Shown: one piece after another, positions 8,291-16,977 of the stretch
Position numbering within the stretch: position 1 is the first letter of the stretch
How the letters are laid out: the number at the start of each line of letters is the position of its first letter
Source: a bacterium
Lineage (GTDB): Bacteria > Chloroflexota > Anaerolineae > Caldilineales > Caldilineaceae
NCBI GenBank assembly: GCA_016124945.1
Contig: WGMT01000044.1
Coordinates: forward strand, 1-64,000
Reading direction: 5' to 3'
Length of the DNA: 64,000 nucleotides
Position numbers and translations under genes: made by a program
Notes under the pieces: model-generated
What the model was told of the DNA's origin: nothing
Databases searched by the model: none
The model's input: only the letters and a program-made list of their open reading frames with translations

Positions 8291-8426
8291 GTGATGCGTA
8301 GTGCGTGATCCGTGATCCGTGATCCGTGATCCGTAGGTCTAGTTTCTAGCATTTACACTTGAACGTATTTAGTTTCAAGCGAATGATGTACGATCCTCTG
8401 ACCACGGATCACGCATTACGCATTAC
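8291..8426. repeat. Word-built inverted repeat with tandem tgatccg units
   Basis: The left part holds the word tgatccg four times in tandem (about 8306-8335), preceded by gatgcgtagtgcg. 8291-8314 and 8403-8426 are reverse complements at 22 of 24 positions, with a 88-base spacer. The right arm covers the last codons of the phosphotransferase gene (MRNA, then TGA). Confidence 0.8.
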
Positions 8427-9356
8427 GATCTCGCGCATCTGCCGCGCCGTGGCCGCCAGCGTCTCCCAATCCTCCAGCCAGGCGTTGTAGGCCAGGTGAT
8501 CGAGGCCGATATGCAGGTAGCAGGCTTGCAGACGGGCAACTTTGTTGCGCGGTTCGTAGCCCATGTCGCGCCAACGTTGTTCCAGGACGGCGCGCAGGGC
8601 GGCGATGTCCTTTTCGGGATACCAGGGCGCCCAGAACTCGAACCAGGCCAGATCGTAGAGGTGATCGCCGTAGCAGCCACACCCCCAATCGAAGACACCG
8701 CTGATCTTGTGATCCTGCACGAGGACGTTGCGGTTCATGAGGTCGGCGTGGTAGAGGTGGCGCGGGATGGCATCGTCTACGATCTGCTGCAACAGCGTAT
8801 AGCCCCAGGTGAAGGCTTCTTCGCCGTCAGGAGATTGGGCCAGCTTTTGTGGCCAACCGTGGTTGCGCCGTTCAGGCGAGTCCACATTCACCGCCAAGAG
8901 GTGACTCGACCACGACGTATGCGGCGCATGGCCGTCACCGCTCCAACCGCCCCAACCCTGGGTCGGAGACACGTCTGCCAGGCGCAGCGCTTCGAGCATT
9001 GCCACGGTAGACGGAATCGTGGCCAGCCAATCGTCCGTGCTCAGGTGATCGAGGGGATCACCGTAGACGCGCGTCGAAATGGCGTAATGGCCGCCGAAGG
9101 CCGGTCCTATCGCCAGCACTTGAGGGACGGGTAGATTTGGCGCAGCATAGACGGCGGCGCGCCGGTCGTTCTCGAAATCGTCTACGAAATTGCCGAAGCG
9201 CACGACGAGGTTATCGTCCCCGCGGCGGAAGGCAAAACAGCGCGACCATGCGCCTTCCCCGATGTGTTCCACGTCGGAGACGGTCGGATCAAAGTGCGCG
9301 GCCAGGAATGTCTGCGCCTGGTTTTCATCTACACTGACGCCGAGGGCTTGTGCCAT
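8409..9356 (-). CDS. Aminoglycoside phosphotransferase-family kinase (APH/ChoK fold)
   Basis: 315 residues with the kinase-like catalytic loop HADLMNRNVL (Asp base, Asn metal ligand) and the DFG-equivalent GVFDWGCGCYGDHLYDLAWF. The N-terminal lobe has GEGAWSRCFAF (nucleotide loop) and LVVRFG (ATP-binding Lys is replaced by Arg or lies elsewhere). Such proteins phosphorylate small hydroxyl compounds such as sugars, choline, homoserine or aminoglycosides; a resistance role is not shown. The C-terminal residues VMRNA derive from the intergenic repeat words. Confidence 0.8.
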   Translation of the reverse strand: MAQALGVSVDENQAQTFLAAHFDPTVSDVEHIGEGAWSRCFAFRRGDDNLVVRFGNFVDDFENDRRAAVYAAPNLPVPQVLAIGPAFGGHYAISTRVYGDPLDHLSTDDWLATIPSTVAMLEALRLADVSPTQGWGGWSGDGHAPHTSWSSHLLAVNVDSPERRNHGWPQKLAQSPDGEEAFTWGYTLLQQIVDDAIPRHLYHADLMNRNVLVQDHKISGVFDWGCGCYGDHLYDLAWFEFWAPWYPEKDIAALRAVLEQRWRDMGYEPRNKVARLQACYLHIGLDHLAYNAWLEDWETLAATARQMREIVMRNA

Positions 9357-9421
9357 GTGCTTGATCCTTTCATGTCAAAACGCGGCCTCATTGTATCATC
9401 AAAGGTAACTGTATCGATCCT

Positions 9422-9496
9422 GTAGGGGCTTGCGTGGGGCGGAAGCAGCCATTGCCAATCAAGCGACCTGTGCTTCCGCCCCACGCAAGCCCCTAC
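9422..9496. repeat. Perfect 26-bp inverted repeat between divergent genes
   Basis: 9422-9447 (gtaggggcttgcgtggggcg and onward) is the exact reverse complement of 9471-9496, with a 23-base loop. It stands between the starts of two divergent genes (phosphotransferase leftward, histidine kinase rightward), so a terminator role is not expected; a DNA-binding site or mobile repeat is more likely. Confidence 0.9.
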
Positions 9497-9545
9497 GTGT
9501 ACCGCTATCATAAGGTTTTGTTATGCACCTGCTAAAATAGAGCGT

Positions 9546-11516
9546 ATGAACACACTCGTAGACCTCATCCTTGCCAATGAACGCTGGCTTATGGTCCGCA
9601 TTCTTCACTATGCCAAGCAACAGGGATATGTGAAATATACATCCACGCTCGTGGAAGCGTGGCGGATTTCCATCGTCCGCCTTTCAGAGACCATTGTGAC
9701 GGCCATCCAGCGTGATCCCCATCCGCCAGAAATGGCGCCCGACGACGACTTTAGCAGCCACCCCGTCGCCGCCGTCGGCGTGGAGGATGGGCTGCGTCAC
9801 CGAGGACGTGGCCTGACGCTGGGCATGTACTTGAGCCTGCTCAAATACTATCGTCAATGCTACGTCGATCTGATCCAACAGCAAGGCTACCCCATCGAAG
9901 AGGAACGATCCTATCGGCTCTTTGTGGCGCGTTGCTTTGATTTGGTGGAGTTGGGGGTGGCTACCGGCTGGTACGCTTCGGAATCGGAGCGGCTTGCCGA
10001 ATTACAGCGTACCAACCGCTATCTGGCCAATGAAAAGAACAAGTATCTAACCATCTTCGAGAGCTTACATGATCCAGTGATTCTACTGGATAGCGAAGAA
10101 CAGATCAACAACATGAATCACGCGGCGGCAGCCCTTTTCGGTCGCGCTGGCAACCCGGGCAATCTCTACTACGGGCCGCAGACACAGCCATCTATGCCTG
10201 CCTGGCTGCCAGATAGCCTTGACAGATTGGCCGGCGACAACAGTGTTGAGTTCGAAGCGACGCTGGAGACCCTGGTTGGGCTGCGCGATTACCAGGTGAA
10301 ACTTGAACGGATGCGCGATGTTAGCGAGAAGTTCATGGGGGTGGTGGCACTGCTTACCGATCTCACCGAGCGCAAACAGGCCGAACGCCGGTTGATCCAG
10401 GCACATCGTGAGCTTTCCACCCTCTACGATGTGACGGCAATCGCCAACCTGCCCATGCCGCTGGATGCTGTGTTGGAACAGGTGCTGGGGCGCGTCCTGG
10501 AGACGATCCAGGGGCAGCGGGGAGAGATTCACCTGCTTGATCCCGAAAGCGGCGAACTGCAATCTGCCGCAGTCATCCGTTCTGCGGGCTACGAGGTTAT
10601 TTCTGTTAACGGCAAGGCGTTGGCTGCATGGGTGGTGGCGCACAACATGCCCCTGGTGATCGCCAACATGGCCGAAGATGACCGTGTGCCGCCTGGCGTG
10701 CGCCCGGATCACACCTTTGTCGGCGTGCCCATGCGCGCCGGCGGCAGGTTGCACGGTGTCCTTACGATTTTCCGCCCGGCGGGTGAGTGCTTTGAACAGG
10801 CTGAGACCTCTTTGCTTTCGTCTGTGGCCGACGGTGTCGGATTGGCCGTGGAAAACAACCGCTGTTCGCGGCGCTCGGTGGTGATGGCCGAACGCGAACG
10901 GCTGGCGCGTGAACTCCACGATTCGGTGACACAATCGCTTTACAGCCTCTCCCTCTTCGGCGAATGGACGGCCTCTCTGCTTCAGAATGGAGATAGCCAA
11001 CTGGCCGGCGAAAAAGTGACACGCATGGGGGAGATCGCCCGGCAGGCCCTGAAAGAGATGCGCTTGATGGTCTACGAACTGCGTTCGCCCGAGCTGGCTG
11101 CGGCAGGACTTTACCGTGTGCTCGAAAACCGGCTAGCGGCTGTGGAGGAACGTTCGGGCGTGGAAACCAGCCTGCATTTTGCCGTCACCTGGCCGCTTTC
11201 GACGCAGATTGAGGCCGAACTGCTGGCCATCGCCCAAGAAGGGCTCAACAACGCGCTCAAACATGCCCGCGCCCACGCGGTGACCGTCTCCATCGAAGGC
11301 GACGCTGAAACACTTCGCCTCACCGTCTGCGATGACGGCGTTGGGTTTGTCTATGCCGATGCGCTCAGCGCAGGGGGGATGGGGCTGCACAGCATGTGTA
11401 CGCGCGCCGAACGGCTGGGCGGCTCTTTCTGGATCGACTCAACACCCGGCGCGGGCAGCAGTGTCCATGTACATTTGGCGCTTTCTACCGAGAAGGCCAA
11501 TGGCTATGGACATTAA
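9546..11516 (+). CDS. Sensor histidine kinase, NarX/LiaS-type (HisKA_3), with PAS and GAF domains
   Basis: 656 residues, no clear membrane segment, so probably cytoplasmic. Order: an N-terminal helical domain (1-160, RsbR-like in look), a PAS domain (about 165-280, NKYLTIFESLHDPVILLD), a GAF domain (about 300-440), the HisKA_3 dimerisation helix ERERLARELHDSVTQSLYSL with phospho-acceptor His458, and a HATPase_c domain with N box EGLNNALKHA and G boxes DDGVGF and GGMGLHSM. It overlaps the response regulator gene by 11 bases and must signal to it. A TAAAAT at 9533-9538 lies only 8 bases before the ATG and there is no Shine-Dalgarno, so a leaderless transcript is possible. Confidence 0.92.
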   Translation: MNTLVDLILANERWLMVRILHYAKQQGYVKYTSTLVEAWRISIVRLSETIVTAIQRDPHPPEMAPDDDFSSHPVAAVGVEDGLRHRGRGLTLGMYLSLLKYYRQCYVDLIQQQGYPIEEERSYRLFVARCFDLVELGVATGWYASESERLAELQRTNRYLANEKNKYLTIFESLHDPVILLDSEEQINNMNHAAAALFGRAGNPGNLYYGPQTQPSMPAWLPDSLDRLAGDNSVEFEATLETLVGLRDYQVKLERMRDVSEKFMGVVALLTDLTERKQAERRLIQAHRELSTLYDVTAIANLPMPLDAVLEQVLGRVLETIQGQRGEIHLLDPESGELQSAAVIRSAGYEVISVNGKALAAWVVAHNMPLVIANMAEDDRVPPGVRPDHTFVGVPMRAGGRLHGVLTIFRPAGECFEQAETSLLSSVADGVGLAVENNRCSRRSVVMAERERLARELHDSVTQSLYSLSLFGEWTASLLQNGDSQLAGEKVTRMGEIARQALKEMRLMVYELRSPELAAAGLYRVLENRLAAVEERSGVETSLHFAVTWPLSTQIEAELLAIAQEGLNNALKHARAHAVTVSIEGDAETLRLTVCDDGVGFVYADALSAGGMGLHSMCTRAERLGGSFWIDSTPGAGSSVHVHLALSTEKANGYGH

Positions 11517-12162
11517 CCCCATCCGCATTCTCATCGCCGACGATCATCCGATTGTGCGTGAAGGGCTGCGCGGCATGCTTTCGGTGAAGCCCGGCTTTGA
11601 AGTAGTGGGCGAGGCCGAAGACGGCATCGAAGCCGTGCTGCTGGCAACGTCGCTCAAGCCCGACGTCGTGATCCTCGATCTGGAAATGCCGCGCAAAAAC
11701 GGCTACGACGCGTTGATCGAAATCCGGCGCGCCGATCCATCGATCCGTGTGCTCATCCTTACCAGTTTCAGCAAGGATCAGAAGATCAACGCCTGTCTCG
11801 AAGCGGGGGCAATGGGCTGTCTGCTCAAAGATTCATCGCCCCAAGAACTGATCCGTGCCATCCGCGATGTCCACCGCGGCGAGGTGGCCCTGCATCCTGC
11901 CATCGCCCGCCGTCTGCTTAGTTCGCAATCGTCGAACCCACCCGAAAGTAACCCCAACGATTTGACCGACCGTGAGACCGAAGTGCTGCGTCTCATCGCC
12001 CATGGTCTCAACAACCAGGAGATCGCCGACACGTTGGTGATCTCCGTGCCCACCGTGCGTACACACATCAACCACCTGCTCAGCAAACTCAACCTCACCA
12101 GCCGATCTCAGGCCATCCTCTACGCCCTGCGCAACAACATTGCCACGCTCGACACCGAGTAG
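11506..12162 (+). CDS. NarL/FixJ-family response regulator
   Basis: 218 residues. The receiver domain (RILIADDHPIVREGLRGML) has the acidic pair at D12-D13, phospho-acceptor D58 in VVILDLEMP and the conserved Lys in CLLKDSS; the C-terminal LuxR-type HTH reads LTDRETEVLRLIAHGLNNQE and VPTVRTHINHLLSKL. I chose ATG 11506 because AGAAGG (11491-11496) lies nine bases upstream; ATG 11500 is in frame but only three bases away from it. It is the partner of the kinase just upstream. The target genes are unknown; the molybdoenzyme operon that follows after a terminator is a reasonable candidate. Confidence 0.92.
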   Translation: MDINPIRILIADDHPIVREGLRGMLSVKPGFEVVGEAEDGIEAVLLATSLKPDVVILDLEMPRKNGYDALIEIRRADPSIRVLILTSFSKDQKINACLEAGAMGCLLKDSSPQELIRAIRDVHRGEVALHPAIARRLLSSQSSNPPESNPNDLTDRETEVLRLIAHGLNNQEIADTLVISVPTVRTHINHLLSKLNLTSRSQAILYALRNNIATLDTE

Positions 12163-12220
12163 CTTCACGTTTTCTCCATATCATCTCTAGGGATGATCTT
12201 TGGTCCCAAATTCATCGCGT

Positions 12221-12262
12221 ACGCGGATCACATTTGATCCGCGGCGATGATCCGCGTTTTTT
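12221..12262 (+). terminator. Rho-independent terminator of the two-component operon
   Basis: acgcggatca (12221-12230) pairs perfectly with tgatccgcgt (12248-12257), followed by a run of six T (12257-12262). It starts 59 bases after the response regulator stop. Confidence 0.85.
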
Positions 12263-12287
12263 GTCTTTTGTGCAAAATAGAACAAGT

Positions 12288-12363
12288 GGGGGATTAAGCG
12301 ATTAGGCGATGACGGGATTGCGGTAGTCGCCTCTAGAATCGCCCAATCTCCCAATCGCTTAAC
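12288..12363. repeat. Word-built imperfect inverted repeat upstream of the TorD-like gene
   Basis: The left half contains gattaagcgattaggcgat and the right half atcgcccaatctcccaatcg followed by cttaacc. The two halves are complementary except that the right one carries one extra copy of the eight-base word (gattggga), so the arms differ by a repeat unit. This copy-number difference is informative on how such repeats change. Confidence 0.7.
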
Positions 12364-12387
12364 CTCTATTCTCTGGAAGGTGCCGTG

Positions 12388-12960
12388 ATGACCCAAAAGA
12401 CAGAAGATCTACTCATCGCTTTGCGTGACTTCTTTGCTGCGGCCAATGCCGGTGAGTTGAAGCAGGCATATGCCGCGCTGAAAGCAATAACGCCGAAATC
12501 AGCCCCCGCCGTCGCCGATTGGCGCGCCGTTGAGTTCGCCTTCAACCGTCTCTTCGTAGGACCCAAAGCGTTGATTGCGCCGCCCTACGCCTCGGTCTAT
12601 CTCGATCCGGAACCGCAGTTGATGGGGCAGAGCACGCTCACCATCCGCACGCTTTGGCGACTGCTCGATCGGGCGCTGCCCTGGCAGAACACGATCCCCG
12701 ACGATCACCTCAGCTTTGAATTGGACGCCTACCGGCAGCTCTATTTGGCGGCGAAAAGTGTTTCTTCGACTGAGTTGGAAAGCGCCCGCCTCTTTTTGCT
12801 CGACCATCTGGCGCGCTGGACGCCGATCTTTGTGGAACGTATCCACACCGATCCCGATCTCCCCCTCGCGATTGCCTTCGTGGCCGATTGCCTGAACGAG
12901 TGGTTGGCAGTCGAAGTGGCTATGCAAATGCAGTACCGGCCCGTCATATACACCAACTAA
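12388..12960 (+). CDS. TorD/DmsD-family molybdoenzyme chaperone
   Basis: 190 residues, all-helical, with the family signature region FNRLFVGPKALIAPPYASVY followed by a later DHL...W motif. TorD/DmsD proteins bind the Tat signal peptide of their molybdoenzyme and hold it in the cytoplasm until the cofactor is inserted. The ATG at 12388 (8 bases after GGAAGG) is preferred to the GTG one codon earlier. It is the first gene of a four-gene cluster with the DmsA-, DmsB- and DmsC-like genes, exactly the partners it is expected to serve. Confidence 0.88.
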   Translation: MTQKTEDLLIALRDFFAAANAGELKQAYAALKAITPKSAPAVADWRAVEFAFNRLFVGPKALIAPPYASVYLDPEPQLMGQSTLTIRTLWRLLDRALPWQNTIPDDHLSFELDAYRQLYLAAKSVSSTELESARLFLLDHLARWTPIFVERIHTDPDLPLAIAFVADCLNEWLAVEVAMQMQYRPVIYTN

Positions 12961-13119
12961 GTCTCTATCCTGGAATTACAGTGCGCAGCCGCATCTCTGC
13001 TCTATATTGGACGATTTCGCCAGGCTGATGTGAATTTCAGGATAGAATCTGAATCTGATCGTTTCTCGGCTGCTCGGCGAAATTCGCGAGCAGACGAGTC
13101 CTTCCTCAAGGAGCGAGTG

Positions 13120-15435
13120 ATGAACAAACAACCGCATTCATTCGAAAAAGTGCTTTCCTGTCAGCTTTCCCGGCGGCGCTTCTTGCAGGCGCTGGCGGCT
13201 ACCGGCGCACTGGCGGCGTTGCCCGGTGGCTTCTTGATGCCTCGCGCCCAAGGATCTGTCACCGCGGAGGAGATCGACTTGCAGATCCGCGGCGGCTTTG
13301 AAGGGGAAGACGCCTACGAAATCTTCCGCAATGCCTGTCCGCGCAACTGCTACGACACGTGCAGCATCAAGAGCTACGTCAAAGACGGCGTTCTCCAATT
13401 CATCGAAGGCGCCGAAGAATCAACCTTCACCGACAGTGGGCTTTGCGTCAAGGGCTACGCCTACCCGCGTCAGGTCTACAGCCCTGATCGCATCAAATAT
13501 CCCATGAAGCAGATCGGCCGCGGATCAGGCAACTGGCAGCGCATCTCTTGGGACGAAGCGCTGGGTGAAATCGCCGACAAGATCCTCGAAATCAAAGAAA
13601 AAGATGGCAACCTGCTGGGCATGGCATTGACCAAGTATTCAGGCAACTTCGGCATCACCCACTACGGCGTCGAAGGCATGATGTCGTCGCTGGGCTACAC
13701 CACCCGCTTTGTGGGTACGCCCTGCTGGCCGGCCGGTATCGACGCCCAGAACTACGACATGGGCGACATGTGGTGCAACGACCCCGAGGACATGGTCAAG
13801 AGCAAGTACATCATTATCTGGGGTGCGAACCCGGCCTGGTGTTCGATCCACTCCATGAAGTATGTGCTAGAAGCCAAGAACCGCGGCGCCAAAGTGGTGG
13901 TGATCGACCCCATCTTCACGCAGACGGCGGCCAAGGGCGACGAGTACTGGCAGATCGCCACCGGCAGTGACGGCGCACTGGCCCTGGGCATGGCCCGTCA
14001 CCTTGTGGATATGGATCTGGTCGACCGCGATTGGGTCAACCAGAATGGTCACGGCTACGACGAATTTGAAGCCTACCTCAAAGAGAACATTACCGTGGCG
14101 TGGGCGGCGGAACAGTGTGGCCTGCCTGCGGAAGCCATCAAAGCAGTGGCCGAAGAGTTCGCCACCGCCGACCCCGCCACCATCTGGATCGGCTACGGTA
14201 TGCAGCGTCATGTCAACGGTGGGCAGAACGTGCGTGCCATCGACGCCCTCGTCGCCATGACCGGCAATGTGGGCAAAGAAGGCGGCGGCGCCCGCTACGG
14301 TCATCTCTACACCTGGGGCTTCAACTACCACGCCATGGTCCACGACAAACCCGAAGGCTCGGTGGGCTTCGTGGGCGAAACCGGCCCTATGGGCGAATTC
14401 GACACCGGCCAGGGCGATGTGGAAGCCGCCTACAGCGACCGTGCCGTCAACATGAACAAGATCGCGCAAGAGATCCTCGACACTCAGGACCCGCCCATCC
14501 GCCTGCTCTGGGCCGCCAATAAGAACGTCCTCAGCCAGGACTTCGACCGCAACAAGATCGAACGCGCCTTCCAGCAGCTCGAAATGGTCGTCGTCGTCGA
14601 TCAGTTCTTCACACAGACCGCCGAACTGGCCGACATTGTCTTGCCCACCACAACGCCCTTTGAGGATTGGACGGTCAACGTCTCGTACTGGCACTACTGG
14701 CTCAGCATCAACGAACAGGCGATCAAGCCCCTCTTCGAGTCGAAATCAGACATCGAGATTGCGTCCGCCCTGTCGGCCAAAATGAACAGCCTGCAACCCG
14801 GCTCGTGCACCTTCCCCACCGAAATTGATCCAAAGGAATGGATGGTGAAAGAGTTCAACGACGACATCTATGCGCTCTTCGGCATCGAATCGTGGGAAGA
14901 TCTGCGCAACGGACCGGCCAAAGCCCAGATGCACCCGGCGGCGTGGCACGATCTCCAGTTCAAGACGCCCTCAGGCAAGTTTGAATTCAAGTCGGAACTG
15001 GCCGCGGAACATGGACACCCTGCCCTGCCCATCTTCAAAGCAGGTCGCAGCGCCTACGCACCCTACTGGCTGTTGACGCCGCACACCAAGTATTCCATCC
15101 ATTCGCAGTTCCAAAATGTGGACTGGATGGCCGACTTCAACCCCGAACCCTTCATCTACATCAACCCGACCCTTGCCCACCAGAAGGGCATCGAAGACGG
15201 CGACATGGTGCGCGTCTTCAACAGCATCGGCGAAGAGCGGCTGCGCGCCAAGTTGACCGACAACGTCTCCCCCGACACGCTGATGATGTACGAAAACTGG
15301 TTCGGCCCCAAGAACAAATTTAACGTCAACAACCTGGTCGACGACACCTCTTCGGACATGGGCAAGTACAAGACCGGCTCACCCGGCGTCGCCATCCACG
15401 ATCAATTCGCCGACATTGAGAAAATTTCAGCCTGA
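13120..15435 (+). CDS. Tat-exported molybdopterin oxidoreductase catalytic subunit, DmsA-like
   Basis: 771 residues. The start at 13120 has AAGGAG upstream and gives a Tat signal peptide with SRRRFLQ and a hydrophobic run. C73, C77, C81 and C109 (CPRNCYDTC ... LCVKG) bind the first [4Fe-4S] cluster. The molybdopterin domains follow (IIIWGANPAW, VVVIDPIFTQTAAKGDEYW) and a C-terminal MGD-binding domain (MVRVFNSIGEERLRAKLTDN). In an alignment by eye with E. coli DmsA, the Mo-ligand Ser position falls on C202 in RFVGTPCWPAG, which would make this a Cys-ligated enzyme. With the B and C subunits it should take electrons from quinol to an external acceptor, or run the reverse; the substrate is open. 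Confidence 0.9.
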   Translation: MNKQPHSFEKVLSCQLSRRRFLQALAATGALAALPGGFLMPRAQGSVTAEEIDLQIRGGFEGEDAYEIFRNACPRNCYDTCSIKSYVKDGVLQFIEGAEESTFTDSGLCVKGYAYPRQVYSPDRIKYPMKQIGRGSGNWQRISWDEALGEIADKILEIKEKDGNLLGMALTKYSGNFGITHYGVEGMMSSLGYTTRFVGTPCWPAGIDAQNYDMGDMWCNDPEDMVKSKYIIIWGANPAWCSIHSMKYVLEAKNRGAKVVVIDPIFTQTAAKGDEYWQIATGSDGALALGMARHLVDMDLVDRDWVNQNGHGYDEFEAYLKENITVAWAAEQCGLPAEAIKAVAEEFATADPATIWIGYGMQRHVNGGQNVRAIDALVAMTGNVGKEGGGARYGHLYTWGFNYHAMVHDKPEGSVGFVGETGPMGEFDTGQGDVEAAYSDRAVNMNKIAQEILDTQDPPIRLLWAANKNVLSQDFDRNKIERAFQQLEMVVVVDQFFTQTAELADIVLPTTTPFEDWTVNVSYWHYWLSINEQAIKPLFESKSDIEIASALSAKMNSLQPGSCTFPTEIDPKEWMVKEFNDDIYALFGIESWEDLRNGPAKAQMHPAAWHDLQFKTPSGKFEFKSELAAEHGHPALPIFKAGRSAYAPYWLLTPHTKYSIHSQFQNVDWMADFNPEPFIYINPTLAHQKGIEDGDMVRVFNSIGEERLRAKLTDNVSPDTLMMYENWFGPKNKFNVNNLVDDTSSDMGKYKTGSPGVAIHDQFADIEKISA

Positions 15436-15487
15436 TCCTTCAGCTGATCCTTCAGCCTGATCCTTTGAATCATGAGGAGTTAGAACA

Positions 15488-16057
15488 ATGGCTAAGTATG
15501 GATTCTACGTCAACGCCGACCTCTGCATCGGCTGCTCGTCGTGCGGGATGGCGTGTAAGCAACAAAACAACCTGGAGGTGGGTGTCATCTGGCGGCAGCT
15601 CTACCCGCTCGGTGAGGACATCTACCCACACCATGAGCGTGCCTTTTATTCGCTGGCCTGCAACCACTGCGAAAAGCCCTGCTGCATGGAAGATTGCCCC
15701 GTTTCGGCCTATTCCAAGCGCGAAGACGGCATCGTCGTGCAGGACAACGCCGCCTGTATCGGCTGCGGCAACTGTGTGCGATCCTGCCCGTTCGGTGCGC
15801 CGCGGGTCAACTCGGTTACGCGCAAAGCTGAAAAATGCAACCTCTGCTTTGAGCGCATCGACGCCGGCAAATTGCCTGCCTGTGTACAGTCCTGCCCCAC
15901 CGGCGCGCTCCAATTCATCGATGTTGAAACCTTCGACGAACCCGGCACCACCCCATTCCCGCCCGGCTTCCCCTACGAACCGGAAGTCGGCCCGTCGATT
16001 CGTTTCAAACTCCCGGCCCAGCCCAAAGTTGTCCGTCGAAAGGTGGAACTCTCATGA
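15488..16057 (+). CDS. DmsB-type ferredoxin subunit with four [4Fe-4S] motifs
   Basis: 189 residues with four Cys clusters: CIGCSSCGMAC, CNHCEKPCCMEDC, CIGCGNCVRSC and CNLCFERIDAGKLPACVQSC, the usual DmsB/PsrB/NrfC pattern carrying electrons between membrane anchor and catalytic subunit. It has no signal peptide, as expected for a subunit exported with its Tat partner. GAGGAG precedes the ATG. The 52-base gap after the catalytic gene has the word tgatccttcag repeated three times. Its stop overlaps the anchor gene start (ATGA). Confidence 0.92.
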   Translation: MAKYGFYVNADLCIGCSSCGMACKQQNNLEVGVIWRQLYPLGEDIYPHHERAFYSLACNHCEKPCCMEDCPVSAYSKREDGIVVQDNAACIGCGNCVRSCPFGAPRVNSVTRKAEKCNLCFERIDAGKLPACVQSCPTGALQFIDVETFDEPGTTPFPPGFPYEPEVGPSIRFKLPAQPKVVRRKVELS

Positions 16058-16863
16058 TTGCGCACATGGAACTTCCTCTCGTGATCTTCACCGTCCTCAG
16101 CCAGATGGCGATTGGGATGGCGCTGCTCAGCACCGCGCGCCAGTGGAATATTGTGGACGGCCCCAGTGTGCGCACCCGCATCGAATGGGTGACGATTGGG
16201 CTGCTGTTGGCGCTGGCGATTGCCGCCTCATTCTTCCACCTCGGCCATCCGTTGGGCGCGGTGCGTATGTTGGCCAACCTGGGCAGCGCCTGGCTCAGCC
16301 GCGAAATTTTGGGGCTCGGCCTCTTTGGGGTTCTGGTTGCCCTCATCTTCGTAGCCGAATGGACGGGCAAGATGAACCGTTGGCTGTTGATCCTGGCCGC
16401 TGTGGTGGGGCTGTTGGCCCTCTTCGCCACGGCGATGACCTATGCTACGCCACCCAGCTTTGAGGCTATCAACAATGCGCTGCCCTTGGTCTTCTTTGGG
16501 CTGACAACGGTGATCCTGGGCGCGGCGGTGAGCAGTTACTTCGCTGGTGCGGCATGGCAACCGTTACTCGTCTCTGTGCTGAAGACAGCGTTGATCGTGA
16601 GCCTGGTTGTCAACCTGCTCATTCCCAATATGTGGTTGTCGGGTGGTACGATTATGCGGCAAACTGGGGAAGCCTACCTGAGTTCGCCGCTCTACTGGGG
16701 GCAAATCGTGGTGGGGCTGCTGGCGCCGTTGCTCATCCTTTGGCGCATACGCCGTATTCCGGTGTGGTTGCCCATCCTCTTGATTGCCGGTGAAGTGTTA
16801 GGGCGCATCGCCTTCTTCGCCCTCAACGCGTCCTCCGCGGGGAATTTGGGGAATCTGTATTAG
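16054..16863 (+). CDS. DmsC-type membrane anchor subunit
   Basis: 269 residues, about eight hydrophobic segments, starting MIAHMELPLVIFTVLSQMAI. HLGHPLGAVRMLANLGSAWL after the second helix is the characteristic DmsC motif (E. coli DmsC has a similar His and SWLSREI segment); SREILGLGLFG follows. It anchors the complex and exchanges electrons with the quinone pool. The four-base overlap with the ferredoxin gene implies coupled translation and fixed stoichiometry. Confidence 0.9.
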   Translation: MIAHMELPLVIFTVLSQMAIGMALLSTARQWNIVDGPSVRTRIEWVTIGLLLALAIAASFFHLGHPLGAVRMLANLGSAWLSREILGLGLFGVLVALIFVAEWTGKMNRWLLILAAVVGLLALFATAMTYATPPSFEAINNALPLVFFGLTTVILGAAVSSYFAGAAWQPLLVSVLKTALIVSLVVNLLIPNMWLSGGTIMRQTGEAYLSSPLYWGQIVVGLLAPLLILWRIRRIPVWLPILLIAGEVLGRIAFFALNASSAGNLGNLY

Positions 16864-16899
16864 AGGAGAGTCGGAGATTAAATCTGGCGAGATAGTTTG

Positions 16900-16959
16900 A
16901 AATCCCCTGATCACCTAATCGTTCATTAACCGGCGATTAGGCGATCAGGGGATTTTTGA
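16900..16959 (+). terminator. Terminator between convergent molybdoenzyme and peroxidase genes
   Basis: Arms 16900-16921 and 16934-16955 match at 21 of 22 positions around a 12-base loop and are followed by ttttt on the plus strand. The arms contain the words cgattaggcgatcagggg, so this is also one of the word-built inverted repeats. On the minus strand there is no matching T run. Confidence 0.8.
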
Positions 16960-16977
16960 TTGTTCGACGTGTGCGTC

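Noticed and set aside
8306..8335. Tandem tgatccg repeats and similar arrays as a CRISPR
   Set aside because: Units of 7-9 bases without spacers; no cas genes anywhere in the window.
10083..11000. 305-codon minus-strand open frame opposite the histidine kinase
   Set aside because: Lies wholly on the other strand of the PAS/GAF region, with no recognisable motif.
13867..14694. 275-codon minus-strand open frame opposite the molybdoenzyme gene
   Set aside because: Shadow of the DmsA-like gene; no ribosome-binding site or homology.
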